Assembly: GCF_026413145.1 (NCBI RefSeq)
Contig: NZ_JAOVYZ010000018.1
Coordinates: 1-35,358, forward strand
Source: Limosilactobacillus kribbianus
GTDB taxonomy: Bacteria; Bacillota; Bacilli; Lactobacillales; Lactobacillaceae
Direction: 5' to 3'
DNA length: 35,358 nucleotides
In this document: positions 16,052-24,603 of the stretch, one piece after another
Layout: each line of letters starts with the position of its first letter
How positions within the stretch are numbered: position 1 is the first letter of the stretch
Made by a program: the position numbers and the translations under genes
The notes under the pieces: generated by a model
Database searches by the model: none
Told to the model about the DNA's origin: nothing
Seen by the model: only the letters and a program-made list of their open reading frames with translations

Positions 16052-17284
16052 TTAGTTCCGCAGGTTCTTCAATTGATCACCAATCAGATCACCCATTGAG
16101 AAACCACTTTCTTCTTCCGGTGCGTTGTTCATAACGTTCCGGTTGTTGTTCCGACGTGGACGACGACGGCCACCACGGTTGTCGTTGTCTTCACCCTTCG
16201 GACGTTCTTCCAGAGCCTTCATGGACAGGCCTAAGCGTTGCCGTTCTGGGTCAACGTTTAAGACCTTAACCTTGACTTCTTGACCTGGCTTCAGCACATC
16301 AGCTGGCGTAGCAATGTGCTTGTGGGAGATTTGGGAAATGTGAACCAAACCTTCAACACCAGGGAAAACTTCAACGAATGCACCGAAGCTCGTCAGGCGC
16401 TTAACAGTCCCAGTCAGAACTGAGCCAGCAGGAGCCTTTTCTTCGATGTCATCCCATGGTCCAGGCAGTGTCTGCTTGATGGACAGGGAAATCCGTTCAC
16501 GGTCTGGGTCAACGTTTAAGACCTTGACCTTGACAGTTTGACCGGTCTTCAGAACATCAGAAGGCTTGTCAACGTGGTCGTAGGAAATTTCAGAAACGTG
16601 AACTAAGCCGTCAACACCGCCGAGGTCGATGAAGGCACCGAAGTTCGTCATCCGGGCAACCTTACCTTCAACAACGTCACCTGGTTGTAATTCAGCAAAG
16701 ACCTTTTGAGCAGCTGCTTCGTGCTGAGCCTTAACGATTTCCTTGTGGGAAAGGATCAGACGGTTTTCGCTTAGTTCGATTTCGATGATCTTGAATTCAA
16801 GTTCTTGACCCTTGAATTGGTTCAGATCTTCAACGTAGTGATCAGTGATCATTGAAGCAGGGACGAAACCACGTACTCCGGCATCAACAACTAAACCACC
16901 CTTAACTGCCTGGGTAACCTTGGCAGTGATGGTTTCACCATCATCGAACTTCTTTTGAATGTCATCCCAGACCTTCCGGGCTTCAAGACGACGGTGAGAA
17001 AGTAAGTAACTACCATTTTCCTTATCGTTACCAATCTTAGAGATGACAACTAAGTCTAATTCGTCACCTACTTTAACTGCATCATTGATGTCTTCAACTG
17101 GCTTGGTTGATAATTCCTTAGCAGGGACGACACCTTCAACCCCTGCATCTTCAATACCAACGATAGCTTGGCGATCGTCATCGATTGCCAATACCTTACC
17201 CTTAACAACATCGCCCACCTTAACGGTCTTGATGCTGTCAAGCGCCTTTAACATATCGTTGTTCTTTTCATTGTTTTCAGCCAT
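16052..17284 (-). CDS. rpsA: S1 RNA-binding domain protein (30S ribosomal protein S1 homologue)
   Basis: About 410 residues with four S1 domains in order: about 12-80 (VKVGDVVKGKVLAIDDD), 100-165 (ITAKVTQAVKGGLVVDAG), 185-255 (GDVVEGKVARMTNFGAFIDLG) and 270-340 (LTGTVKRLTSFGAFVEVFPG). A glycine/arginine/asparagine-rich tail follows (GGRRRPRRNNNRN). Four domains is the Gram-positive S1-like form, shorter than the six-domain S1 of E. coli. I use the ATG at 17284 with AAGGAGGA 9 bases upstream. A promoter with TGGAAA, 17 bases, TAGAAT lies just upstream. The gene follows cmk in the usual order and ends at a terminator. Confidence 0.93.
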   Translation of the reverse strand: MAENNEKNNDMLKALDSIKTVKVGDVVKGKVLAIDDDRQAIVGIEDAGVEGVVPAKELSTKPVEDINDAVKVGDELDLVVISKIGNDKENGSYLLSHRRLEARKVWDDIQKKFDDGETITAKVTQAVKGGLVVDAGVRGFVPASMITDHYVEDLNQFKGQELEFKIIEIELSENRLILSHKEIVKAQHEAAAQKVFAELQPGDVVEGKVARMTNFGAFIDLGGVDGLVHVSEISYDHVDKPSDVLKTGQTVKVKVLNVDPDRERISLSIKQTLPGPWDDIEEKAPAGSVLTGTVKRLTSFGAFVEVFPGVEGLVHISQISHKHIATPADVLKPGQEVKVKVLNVDPERQRLGLSMKALEERPKGEDNDNRGGRRRPRRNNNRNVMNNAPEEESGFSMGDLIGDQLKNLRN

Positions 17285-17323
17285 TAAAAAAAATCCTCCT
17301 TGCAACAATCAACTCTAGAAACT

Positions 17324-17352
17324 ATTCTACTAGAAAACTTTTCGCATTTCCA
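17324..17352 (-). promoter_or_regulatory. Promoter of rpsA
   Basis: On the minus strand, TGGAAA (17352-17347) and TAGAAT (17329-17324) are separated by 17 bases, about 40 bases upstream of the rpsA start and just inside the 3' side of cmk. It would give S1 its own transcript beyond cmk read-through. Confidence 0.55.
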
Positions 17353-17359
17353 GTCTTTA

Positions 17360-18043
17360 CTACAATTGTTCCTGAGTTTTTTTAATTATTTCGCTAATTG
17401 CGTCCACAACCTCGTCGATTGAGAGTTTGGTCGTGTCCAGCCGGGTGGCGTCGGGTGCCTGGGTCAGCGGGGAGACCTTCCGGGTTGAATCCTTTTGATC
17501 CCGCAATTCAATCTCTTTTTGCAGGTCTTCCAGTGAAGCCGTGGCAATCCCCTTTTCCTTGTTTTCAACATAGCGGCGCCGGGCCCGCTCATGAGCCGTT
17601 GCCACCATGAAGATTTTGACGGGAGCGTTCGGCAGAACCGTTGTCCCGATGTCCCGGCCGTCCATTACAATCCCACCATTCGCAGCAATCTGCCGCTGCT
17701 GATTGGTCATCTCCGCGCGGACCGCTGGAATAGCCGCCACGGCAGAAACGTTATTGTCGATCTGGGCCGTCCGAATGTCTTGGGTCACCTCATCATCGTT
17801 TAGGAAAACCCGCTGTTCCGGTTCGCCCGGCTGAAAGCCGATCTTGATCTGCTTAGCCAGTTCGGCAATTTTGTCCGCCTGGTCCATCGTCAACCCGGCC
17901 CGCAAAGCTGCCAGGGTCACCACCCGGTACATTGCCCCGGTATCACAATAAACATAGTTGAATCGTTTAGCGACTAACTTCGCCACCGTACTCTTGCCGG
18001 CCGATGCGGGACCATCGATGGCTACTTGAATTCCCTTTGTCAT
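17360..18043 (-). CDS. cmk: Cytidylate kinase
   Basis: Phosphorylates CMP and dCMP to the diphosphates, recycling nucleotides from RNA and lipid turnover. 227 residues. The P-loop GPASAGKST is at 11-19, followed by YVYCDTGAMYRVVTLAAL (CMP-binding), GIVMDGRDIGTTVLPNA and a DSTRKVSPLTQAPDA segment near the C-terminus. SD AGGAGG precedes the ATG. It lies between the LysM protein gene and rpsA, 9 bases after the former; the cmk-rpsA pairing is conserved among many bacteria. Confidence 0.97.
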   Translation of the reverse strand: MTKGIQVAIDGPASAGKSTVAKLVAKRFNYVYCDTGAMYRVVTLAALRAGLTMDQADKIAELAKQIKIGFQPGEPEQRVFLNDDEVTQDIRTAQIDNNVSAVAAIPAVRAEMTNQQRQIAANGGIVMDGRDIGTTVLPNAPVKIFMVATAHERARRRYVENKEKGIATASLEDLQKEIELRDQKDSTRKVSPLTQAPDATRLDTTKLSIDEVVDAISEIIKKTQEQL

Positions 18044-18052
18044 TTTTTCCTC

Positions 18053-18652
18053 CTACTTCACTCGTAATTGCTGGCCAGGGTGAATTGTTGATCTGACCGT
18101 CATATTATTTAGTCGTGCTAGTTCCTGCGGCGTCAAGCCATTGCGTGCTGCCACCTTGTCAATACCCTCACCGCGTTGAACAGTTACGTAGCCGGAACGC
18201 GCACTGGTCGTCCGGGTGCTGCTCATGCTGGTCGAATACGTCCTGGCAGTGCTGCTGCTTGAAACGGTGGCCTGACTTTGACTGCTGGCAACGCTGGTCG
18301 AACTGCTTAGCGAACTGCTCGTTATAGTTGAACTGGCGTGTCGCTGCTTTTTAGCTGAGGTCTGGGAACGTTGTTTTTTTTTACTACTCACCGATTTGGA
18401 CGCTGCCCGTTGCTCCGTCCGGACGGGGTGATTAAACGATTGGCGATTGTTGACCCAATAGATGACCGGGGCAGCCGCCAGGATAATGATGAGGACAATC
18501 AGGACCGTCGTGATCATCGAGTTATGTGAGCGCTGGCGCCGGTGCTCCGTCCGCGACAAGTGCCCCTCGCTGTCGAGGTCTTCGTTGTCATCAAAGGTCT
18601 TATCCCAGAGCTCATCACGCTCACGCCGGGATTCTTCACGGTGTTCACTCAT
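18053..18652 (-). CDS. Membrane-anchored LysM domain protein (YpbE-like)
   Basis: 199 residues in three parts. A strongly charged cytoplasmic N-terminus (1-42) is rich in Glu/Arg/Asp. One transmembrane segment lies at about 46-67 (MITTVLIVLIIILAAAPVIY). Next comes a low-complexity serine/threonine-rich spacer (about 80-150), and then one LysM domain at about 154-199 (VTVQRGEGIDKVAARNGLTPQEL, ending PGQQLRVK). LysM binds peptidoglycan, so the protein probably links the membrane to the wall. Its position after recQ matches ypbE in B. subtilis. A strong SD (AAAGGAGGG) precedes it, and it has a promoter inside the end of recQ. Confidence 0.88.
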   Translation of the reverse strand: MSEHREESRRERDELWDKTFDDNEDLDSEGHLSRTEHRRQRSHNSMITTVLIVLIIILAAAPVIYWVNNRQSFNHPVRTEQRAASKSVSSKKKQRSQTSAKKQRHASSTITSSSLSSSTSVASSQSQATVSSSSTARTYSTSMSSTRTTSARSGYVTVQRGEGIDKVAARNGLTPQELARLNNMTVRSTIHPGQQLRVK

Positions 18653-18691
18653 TTAGCACAACCCTCCTTTACCTAAAAACTTATCTTTACG

Positions 18692-18721
18692 ATTGTAGCG
18701 CACGAATTTACCCTTTGTCTA
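18692..18721 (-). promoter_or_regulatory. Promoter of the LysM-cmk unit
   Basis: On the minus strand, TAGACA (18721-18716) and TACAAT (18697-18692) are separated by 18 bases, about 40 bases upstream of the LysM gene and overlapping the last codons of recQ. Confidence 0.55.
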
Positions 18722-20165
18722 GCCAGGATTTAACATTCAGCAGTTCCCTCAGGCGGGCTTGCCAGTCCAGGCCCGGTCCTTTTGCCGGTGCTGGCGACGC
18801 TGGCATTGGCAAGTGACGCTCCCAATCCGGCTGATCAAGATCACAGCACGCGTCTTGGCCGGGGGCCGCCTCTTCGCCAAAATAATTGAGCAAGTAACTG
18901 CGCCGGCACCGATCAAGGCCGACGTAATCCAGCATTTTCTGCAGGTTAAAGGCAAGCTGGTGCTGGCGATGGTGGAAGGCTCGCAAAATCTGACGGGGTG
19001 AGTAGCCCTGTTTCAAATAGAAGGCAAATAATTCTTTTTGTTCCCCCAGGACGGCCGGCTGTAGTTTCCCCTGCTGCACCTGAGTGAGGAGCGCCTCACT
19101 CGGCAAATCAATCGTCGTCAGTTGACTCTGCAGCCCCTCATCCCCCGGCGCATAAAGGAGAACGGCCACGCTCTGCTGACCATCCCGGCCGGCCCGGCCA
19201 ATCTCCTGCATATAGGAGGCGAGATTGGCCGGCAGGTGGTAGTGGATGATGTACCGCAGGTCGGTTTTATCGACCCCCATGCCAAAAGCACTAGTGGCGC
19301 AGATCAATTGCAGCTGATTAGCCATAAACTGTTGTTGAATGTTAAAACGCTCCAGGGCTGCCATCCCGGCATGGTAGGGAGCCACTGCCAGACCGGTTTC
19401 TTGGGCCAGCATGATTGCCTGCTGGGTCGCCAATTTACGGCTGGCAAAATAGATGATCCCCGGTCCGGGCAGGGTCTTTACCAGGTGCACCAATTCCGCC
19501 TGCTTGGCGTCAGCATCTTCAACCCGGTTAACCGCCAAGAAGATGTTGGGCCGATTGACCGACCGAATTACCTGCCGGACATGGTCAAAATCAAGGCCAA
19601 GCTTCTTGATAATATCCTGTCGCACCTGGGGAGTGGCGGTCGCCGTCAGCATCAAGGTGACCACCCCGCTTAACTGGACGCGAAGCTGTTTTAACAGTAG
19701 GTACTCCGGGCGAAAGTCAGGTCCCCACTGTGAGATACAGTGAGCTTCGTCAACCACCAACAGACTTGGCCGAACTCGCCGCAAGGCTTGAAGTACCTGC
19801 GAATTAGTCAGCATTTCCGGAGAGGCAAAGATAAAGCGGTACTGGTCCAATGAATTCAGTACCTCCCGGCGATCACGTCCCTGGAGCTGGCCAGTCAGCA
19901 TGATCACCCGCCGTTCCCCTTGCTGGCGCAAGCGGTCAACCTGATCCTGCATCAAAGAGATCAGGGGTGAGACGATCACCACCCCGCTCGGCAGCAAATA
20001 GGCCGGCAATTGATAAAGGAGGGATTTCCCCGCCCCAGTTGGTAAAATTGTCAGCGTATCGTGGCCGGATAAAAGAGCGGTGATCGTTTCCAACTGCCCA
20101 TCCCGAAAGTCCTGGTAGCCAAAACGCTGGTGCAGTACCTGGTAGATTTGGTCAGTTTTGATCAT
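18708..20165 (-). CDS. recQ: RecQ family ATP-dependent DNA helicase
   Basis: 3'-5' DNA helicase of the RecQ family in the short RecS/YpbC form, 485 residues. It has Walker A PTGAGKS at about 42-48 and DEAHCISQWGPDFRPEY from 139, then motif V/VI regions GMGVDKTDLR and QEIGRAGRDGQ. A RecQ-type zinc region follows (DRCRRSYLLNYFGE, then DACCDLD), with fewer cysteines than the classical four. The HRDC domain of longer RecQ proteins is absent. The ATG at 20165 has a GGGGGTGG site; the longer frame runs back into the upstream gene. It overlaps the end of the YpbB-like gene by 14 bases, so the two are translationally coupled. Confidence 0.93.
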   Translation of the reverse strand: MIKTDQIYQVLHQRFGYQDFRDGQLETITALLSGHDTLTILPTGAGKSLLYQLPAYLLPSGVVIVSPLISLMQDQVDRLRQQGERRVIMLTGQLQGRDRREVLNSLDQYRFIFASPEMLTNSQVLQALRRVRPSLLVVDEAHCISQWGPDFRPEYLLLKQLRVQLSGVVTLMLTATATPQVRQDIIKKLGLDFDHVRQVIRSVNRPNIFLAVNRVEDADAKQAELVHLVKTLPGPGIIYFASRKLATQQAIMLAQETGLAVAPYHAGMAALERFNIQQQFMANQLQLICATSAFGMGVDKTDLRYIIHYHLPANLASYMQEIGRAGRDGQQSVAVLLYAPGDEGLQSQLTTIDLPSEALLTQVQQGKLQPAVLGEQKELFAFYLKQGYSPRQILRAFHHRQHQLAFNLQKMLDYVGLDRCRRSYLLNYFGEEAAPGQDACCDLDQPDWERHLPMPASPAPAKGPGLDWQARLRELLNVKSWLDKG

Positions 20166-21195
20166 TGTTTTCCCACCCCCGTTTAATTTGAAACAAGCGA
20201 TACTCAAAAAAGGCCGCACCCTCGTCCTGGGCATCCGCTTGGAAGTGCCAATCGGCAACATTGTCTCCCGGATATTGCCGGGCTAGGGCCGCTTCCTTCT
20301 CTGCCGGCAACAATTGGTTCCAATTGAGCCGGTCCGGGCACAAAATCGCCACTTCCAGCAGATGTTCACGTATCGTGCTTAATTTTAGATGCCGCCGGCG
20401 GGCAATCAGCTCCAGGGGCTGACCGCTCTGGTAGTAGCGCAGGGTATTCTCTGCGCTCCGGGAAAGCGGCCCGGATGCCAGTAAAGGTTCCAAAAGGTCG
20501 TGCAGGGGTCCGTTCGTGTGGCTGCTATAAGCCGCAATTCCCAGGTGCAGATCGTGAATCAGAACCGGAGTATCCGCCGGCGCAAGTTTGAGCGTCGTCG
20601 TCAACTGGTCAGTCGTCAAAGCCGGCAGGTGATGTCCCACCATCGTTAGTGTCATAGCCGCCGCCAGTCGCGGGTCGGCACTAGCCAACCCAGTGCCGAG
20701 CTGTTTCAGATCGTCGTAAACAGCTTTGACCAAATTATCGCGGCGTGCATGCTCGTAACGGAACCACTGCTTGACGGCCATCAGGTGTCGGTAGGAGACG
20801 TTTACCGGGGCGTAGCGTGAATTGTGGTAGGCCAGTTCGGCTACCACCTGCATCCCCAGGGTAAACCGCTGGGTGAGCTGGTTGGTGTTGGCCAGCCAAT
20901 ACCAGTCCAGAAAGGTTGGCTGGTAAAGCAGTGCTTCCTGGGCGGCCACTCCGGCAGACGTCAGTTCGGCAGTCTGCTCGTCTAGTTTGATGAGTCCCGC
21001 GTCTGCTAAGGCGGTCAAGGCAGCATCATAGTCGGCCCGTGTCAGCCCCCGTGCGGCACCCAGCCAAGGCAAAAGGTGATATTGCTGTCCCCAGAAGAGA
21101 TTAGCCACGGTCCGCCGGCTGGTCAGTAGATTCTCGACCACCCGAATCCGCCGCGGTTGCTGGTAAGCAAAAAAACGTAAAAAATAATTATTCAT
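20152..21195 (-). CDS. YpbB-like helix-turn-helix protein, RecQ partner
   Basis: About 347 residues. The N-terminus is NNYFLRFFAYQQPRRIRVVENLL. The C-terminal part (about 275-325: RYYQSGQPLELIARRRHLKLSTIREHL) is a helix-turn-helix segment resembling the helicase-associated HTH seen in YpbB. The biochemical function is not known; the conserved pairing with recQ suggests a helper for the helicase. I start at the ATG at 21195 (GTGAGG site, 9 bases), since the longer frame runs through the ribU terminator. The spacing from ribU is 108 bases, with a terminator in between, so a separate promoter is expected; TATTAT at 21224-21229 is a weak candidate -10. Confidence 0.82.
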   Translation of the reverse strand: MNNYFLRFFAYQQPRRIRVVENLLTSRRTVANLFWGQQYHLLPWLGAARGLTRADYDAALTALADAGLIKLDEQTAELTSAGVAAQEALLYQPTFLDWYWLANTNQLTQRFTLGMQVVAELAYHNSRYAPVNVSYRHLMAVKQWFRYEHARRDNLVKAVYDDLKQLGTGLASADPRLAAAMTLTMVGHHLPALTTDQLTTTLKLAPADTPVLIHDLHLGIAAYSSHTNGPLHDLLEPLLASGPLSRSAENTLRYYQSGQPLELIARRRHLKLSTIREHLLEVAILCPDRLNWNQLLPAEKEAALARQYPGDNVADWHFQADAQDEGAAFFEYRLFQIKRGWENNDQN

Positions 21196-21256
21196 TGCCA
21201 AAACCTCACTAATGATTCTCTCACTATAATAAGACGGCAAAAATTCAATTTCGCAC

Positions 21257-21294
21257 GAAAAAAAAGATTGTTCGCCCCAATTTGGCAAACAATC
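21257..21294 (-). terminator. Intrinsic terminator of ribU
   Basis: Stem arms 21284-21294 and 21266-21276 (GATTGTTTGCC pairing with GGCGAACAATC on the minus-strand RNA, one G-U), loop of 7, then nine T residues (21257-21265). It starts 10 bases after the ribU stop. Confidence 0.9.
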
Positions 21295-21303
21295 CCGACT
21301 TGA

Positions 21304-21882
21304 TTATTCAAAACGGTGGGCCGCCAGCCAATTTTGCATCCGGGACGCGATGATGGCGAAAACAATCGTCACCAGCAACCCCTTAATGATGTTAAATGGC
21401 AAGACGCCGACTGCCACCAGTTGGGAAACCGGCAGCGTCGATTTCCAGTTCCAAACGGCCATGTACAGTGGCGTCAGTACCCAGAGATTGAGCAGCGACA
21501 TGACAACGGTCAAGACCAGGGTCGCGCTCACGATTCCGACTGCCAGCTGCTTTTTGGTTGACCACTGGGTCTTTTTCCAAATCAGACTGAAGGGTAACAG
21601 GAGGGCCAGCGAGGAGATAAAATCGCTCAAAATCCCAATTAATTCGCCGACCGAAAAACCATTGACCATCCCGTGAATCAAACATTTCAAAAGGGCAATC
21701 AGCACCCCGCCCAGCGGACCATACATGTAGCCGCCCAGCAGGACTGGAACATCGGAAAAGTCAATCTTGAGATAGGACGCCACCGGAATCACCGGAAATT
21801 CAAAAAGCATCAGGATAAAAGCCAGGGCGCTCAGGCAAGCGATCCCGACCAGGCGCTGAATTCTTAAGTGCGATGCAGTCAT
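21304..21882 (-). CDS. ribU: Riboflavin ECF transporter S component RibU
   Basis: Substrate-binding membrane subunit that works with the shared ECF energising module (EcfA-A'-T, not in this window) to import riboflavin. 192 residues with about six membrane segments. The RibU/YpaA family pattern is visible: VGIACLSALAFILMLFEFPVIP, YLKIDFSDVPVLLGGYMYGP (the conserved DFSDVP), KCLIHGMVNGFSVGELIG and PFNIIKGLLVT near the end. The FMN riboswitch upstream independently confirms the substrate class. GGAGG lies 10 bases before the ATG. It is monocistronic between its own promoter and terminator. Confidence 0.96.
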   Translation of the reverse strand: MTASHLRIQRLVGIACLSALAFILMLFEFPVIPVASYLKIDFSDVPVLLGGYMYGPLGGVLIALLKCLIHGMVNGFSVGELIGILSDFISSLALLLPFSLIWKKTQWSTKKQLAVGIVSATLVLTVVMSLLNLWVLTPLYMAVWNWKSTLPVSQLVAVGVLPFNIIKGLLVTIVFAIIASRMQNWLAAHRFE

Positions 21883-21931
21883 GATTTAACAACCTCCATT
21901 GAGATTGCCTTCACTGGCCCCAACTAATAAA

Positions 21932-21958
21932 GCGCTACCAACACAATGTCAGTAGCGC
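21932..21958 (-). terminator. Expression-platform hairpin of the FMN riboswitch
   Basis: Perfect 7-base arms GCGCTAC (21932-21938) and GTAGCGC (21952-21958) lie between the FMN aptamer and ribU. On the minus-strand RNA they are followed by a short T-rich run (TTTATTA). It fits a terminator formed when FMN is bound. The U-run is weak, so the exact mechanism is inferred. Confidence 0.6.
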
Positions 21959-21988
21959 CTAAACGATTAGGGTTAATGTACGTAGAAA

Positions 21989-22100
21989 ATCTTCTATATA
22001 CCAGACTATACTGTCGGCTCCAGAATTCAACTGGATCAACCACCACGGTGGGTTGCGGGCTTGTACCGCCGGTCGGGAATTGCACCCCGCCTTGAAGACA
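21989..22100 (-). ncRNA. FMN riboswitch (RFN element)
   Basis: Read on the minus strand, the conserved RFN blocks appear in order. The closing stem is TCTTC/GAAGA. Then come GGCGGGGTGCAATTCCCGAC (22092-22073 region), CGGCGGTACAAGCCCGC, a variable arm, GATCCAGTTGAATTCTGGAG, and CCGACAGTATAGTCTGG. This is the standard aptamer that senses FMN and shuts down riboflavin genes. It precedes ribU, so uptake is repressed when FMN is plentiful. Confidence 0.96.
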
Positions 22101-22125
22101 ATTTTTCTAAAAATTTTACAATTTT

Positions 22126-22154
22126 AGTATACTAAGGCCGCCTGACCCTGTCAA
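22126..22154 (-). promoter_or_regulatory. Promoter of the riboswitch-ribU transcript
   Basis: Perfect -35 TTGACA (22154-22149), 17-base spacer and -10 TATACT (22131-22126) on the minus strand. Transcription would start near 22119, about 20 bases before the aptamer. The -35 box lies just beside the rluB stop. Confidence 0.85.
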
Positions 22155-22157
22155 ACA

Positions 22158-22886
22158 TTAGCCTTGGGTCTGCCGCTTCAGCTTGGTAACCTCTTCCGGC
22201 CGCAGCTCCCGGAATTCACCGGATTGCAGGCCTTGGAGGTTGAGAAAGCCATAGGTCTCCCGATGCAACTTGATCACCGGGTGCCCCACTGCCTCTAGCA
22301 TCCGCTTCACCTGGTGATAGCGGCCCTCGTGGATTGTGAGCTGCACCAGGCTGGTCTGCTTGTGACGATCAGTTTCCTTCAGACGAGTTTTGGCCGGCTT
22401 GGTCTTGTGTCCGTCGATCCTCACGCCCAGTCGCAGGCGCTTCAAGTCATCGTTGGTGACAATTCCCTTTACCTTAGCAACGTAGGTCTTGGCCACCTCA
22501 AACTTCGGGTGCATCAGCCGGTTGGCCAGGTCTCCGTCGTTGGTCAACAAAAGGATCCCAGTCGTGTCATAATCCAGACGGCCAACCGGGTAGATCCGCT
22601 CGGTAACCTCCTCATCTTCATGGAGCAGGTCGACAACCGTCTTCCGTCCCTTCTCGTCGTGGGCGCTGGAGATGACCCCCCGCGGCTTATTGAGCAGGTA
22701 GTAAACGTGCTGCTCCCGGTGAATCGGCACCCCATCCACCTGAACGTCATCGCGGCGACCAACCTTGGTCCCCAGAGTCGTAACCGTCTGGCCGTTGACC
22801 TGGACATGGCCGGTTTGAATCAGCTTCTCCGAGGCCCGCCGGGAGGCAACACCGGCCTCAGCCATTACCTTTTGTAGTCTTTCCAT
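22158..22886 (-). CDS. rluB: 23S rRNA pseudouridine synthase RluB-type
   Basis: Converts a uridine in helix 89 of 23S rRNA to pseudouridine (family role of RluB). 242 residues. An N-terminal S4 RNA-binding domain ([20 protein letters not shown], 1-60) is followed by the RsuA-family catalytic domain with GRLDYDTTGILLLTNDGDLA, where D105 is the catalytic aspartate. The C-terminal GRYHQVKRMLEAVGHPV motif is also present. Its ATG overlaps the scpB TGA by one base, showing coupling in the scpA-scpB-rluB cluster that is conserved in Firmicutes. Confidence 0.95.
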   Translation of the reverse strand: MERLQKVMAEAGVASRRASEKLIQTGHVQVNGQTVTTLGTKVGRRDDVQVDGVPIHREQHVYYLLNKPRGVISSAHDEKGRKTVVDLLHEDEEVTERIYPVGRLDYDTTGILLLTNDGDLANRLMHPKFEVAKTYVAKVKGIVTNDDLKRLRLGVRIDGHKTKPAKTRLKETDRHKQTSLVQLTIHEGRYHQVKRMLEAVGHPVIKLHRETYGFLNLQGLQSGEFRELRPEEVTKLKRQTQG

Positions 22887-23485
22887 CAGTTATTATCCCT
22901 CTTCCGTGATTGAAATGCGTTTAAGAACAGATCACCATTCAAATCGGCCGCGTCCAGGTCCGCCTCATCCGGCAGCGGTGGCAGGTCGGCCAGGCTGGTC
23001 AGGCCAAAATAGTCCAAAAAAGCCTCAGTGGTGACGTAACGAAACGGTCGGCCCGGGGCGTCCAGGCGACCATGGGTGTCCACTAGCCCCCGTGCCATCA
23101 GTTTTTGGAGTGAACCCGAGCTCTGAACTCCCCGGATGTCGTCGATTTCCAGGCGGGTAATCGGCTGGCGGTAGGCGATGATCGCCAGCACCTCCAGCAG
23201 TGCCCGGGTCAGCGGGGTGGTCAGCGGAACTTCAAAGTAGTGCTTAATCACCGGCGCCAGCACCTGCTTGGTGGCCAGGCGGTAGGTTTGGCCGCTGTGC
23301 AGGAGGACGAGGGCGCTCTCCGGGTCAGTTTCGTAGCGTTTGGCTAGCTGCTCCAGCATGGCAGTAACCGCCGGCTTCATAAACCCGGTAATTCGCGCCA
23401 GATCCCCGACAGTAATACCCTCATCCCCGCTGACAAACAGCAGGCCCTCAATCTGGGCGATGCTCGTTGGTTCGGTACTCTTCAC
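22886..23485 (-). CDS. scpB: Segregation and condensation protein B
   Basis: Winged-helix partner of the SMC-ScpA complex that loads at origins and separates chromosomes. 199 residues with the two winged-helix halves: [22 protein letters not shown] at the N-terminus and [29 protein letters not shown] in the centre, then [15 protein letters not shown]. The start is a GTG at 23485 with GGAGGG 8 bases upstream. It overlaps the end of scpA by 38 bases, a longer overlap than usual. Confidence 0.96.
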   Translation of the reverse strand: MKSTEPTSIAQIEGLLFVSGDEGITVGDLARITGFMKPAVTAMLEQLAKRYETDPESALVLLHSGQTYRLATKQVLAPVIKHYFEVPLTTPLTRALLEVLAIIAYRQPITRLEIDDIRGVQSSGSLQKLMARGLVDTHGRLDAPGRPFRYVTTEAFLDYFGLTSLADLPPLPDEADLDAADLNGDLFLNAFQSRKRDNN

Positions 23486-24242
23486 TCTTGATTCCCTCCG
23501 TTAAAATAATTGGGGCAAACAGGCCGGCTTGATCAATGTGGATGGCCTGGTGCTTGGCTAGTTCCAGGATCGCCAGAAAGGTCGTGACCAGCTGGTCCTT
23601 AGTCGGAGCGCTGTCCAGGAGATCCACAAACCTGGTCGGAGCAGCCTGAACCTTCTTCAAGACGGCCGTCATTTCTTCAGCCACGCTGACTTTTTCGGCC
23701 GCGACGGTTTCAACAACCGGCCGATTATAACGGTGGCGCCGCAAGACCTGATTGAAAGCCGCCTGCAACTGGTCCAAGGTCACACCGGGGGCCACCTTAT
23801 TCGTCACCATCCCCGCGGGTACCCGCATGGCCGGGCGGGTATATTCCTGTTGGCGAATTCCCTCCTTGTCCTTCAGATGGTCGGCCGCTTTTTGATAACG
23901 CTGGTACTCCAGGAGTTGGTCGACCAACTCCTGCCGTGGGTCGGCCGGTGGTTCTTCGTGCTCCTCTTCTAATGCCGGTGCCTGGGGAAGCAGCAGCTGG
24001 CTCTTGATCCGCATCAAGGTCGCTGCCATCACGAAGTACTCCCCGGCAATTTCCAGTCGGTTGGCCTTCATCTGGTGGAGGTAGTCCATGTACTGACTGG
24101 TGATCGTCGCAATCTTAATATCGTAAATATCCATCTTGGCTTCGCGGATCAGGTGAAGGAGCAGGTCGAGTGGGCCCTCAAACGAACCCAATTTTAGCGT
24201 TGGCTGGACGGCCCGCTTCAATGCCGGTTCTTCATTATTCAT
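23448..24242 (-). CDS. scpA: Segregation and condensation protein A
   Basis: Kleisin subunit bridging the two SMC heads in bacterial condensin. 264 residues. The N-terminal signature [22 protein letters not shown] is followed by [15 protein letters not shown] and [19 protein letters not shown]. An acidic linker ([11 protein letters not shown]) and the C-terminal winged-helix region follow. It overlaps ribT by 8 bases upstream and scpB by 38 downstream. Confidence 0.97.
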   Translation of the reverse strand: MNNEEPALKRAVQPTLKLGSFEGPLDLLLHLIREAKMDIYDIKIATITSQYMDYLHQMKANRLEIAGEYFVMAATLMRIKSQLLLPQAPALEEEHEEPPADPRQELVDQLLEYQRYQKAADHLKDKEGIRQQEYTRPAMRVPAGMVTNKVAPGVTLDQLQAAFNQVLRRHRYNRPVVETVAAEKVSVAEEMTAVLKKVQAAPTRFVDLLDSAPTKDQLVTTFLAILELAKHQAIHIDQAGLFAPIILTEGIKSEEYRTNEHRPD

Positions 24243-24591
24243 TAGCCTTCCCCCAAGCGGTAATTAGTGGTTGCGTCGCCATGGTTCCCATCAAGCGGTG
24301 ACCCGGGTATTCGTCTCGAATAGCGGTCAAAAGAGCGTAGACATTGCGCCCGGAACGTTCACTCGGCGTAAAGGAGAGCCAGCGTATTAGAACATAATCG
24401 TCCCCAACGTCCAGAATTGCCACGGCGATAAAGTGGTTATCCTCCTGATCCTTCCAGAGATAGACGACCCGCCCCTCTTGCAGGGCCCAGTCCAATTCAT
24501 CCCGAAAGCGGTGGTTATCCCGCAACTCGGGAATCAGTGAGAGCAGCCCCAGGGCAATTTTTTGATAATCTTTTCGATAGCGTACTAACAT
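24235..24591 (-). CDS. ribT: RibT-like GNAT-type protein
   Basis: 118 residues. The N-terminus MLVRYRKDYQKIALGLLSLIP closely follows B. subtilis RibT, a small GNAT-fold protein normally encoded at the end of the riboflavin operon, and the middle (VYLWKDQEDNHFIAVAILDV, LIRWLSFTPSERSGRNV) follows the acetyltransferase fold. The substrate of RibT is not established. No riboflavin synthesis genes accompany it; it sits between xerD and scpA, an order found elsewhere in lactobacilli. SD GGAGG lies 8 bases before the ATG. Confidence 0.85.
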   Translation of the reverse strand: MLVRYRKDYQKIALGLLSLIPELRDNHRFRDELDWALQEGRVVYLWKDQEDNHFIAVAILDVGDDYVLIRWLSFTPSERSGRNVYALLTAIRDEYPGHRLMGTMATQPLITAWGKANE

Positions 24592-24603
24592 TGCTGCATC
24601 CTC

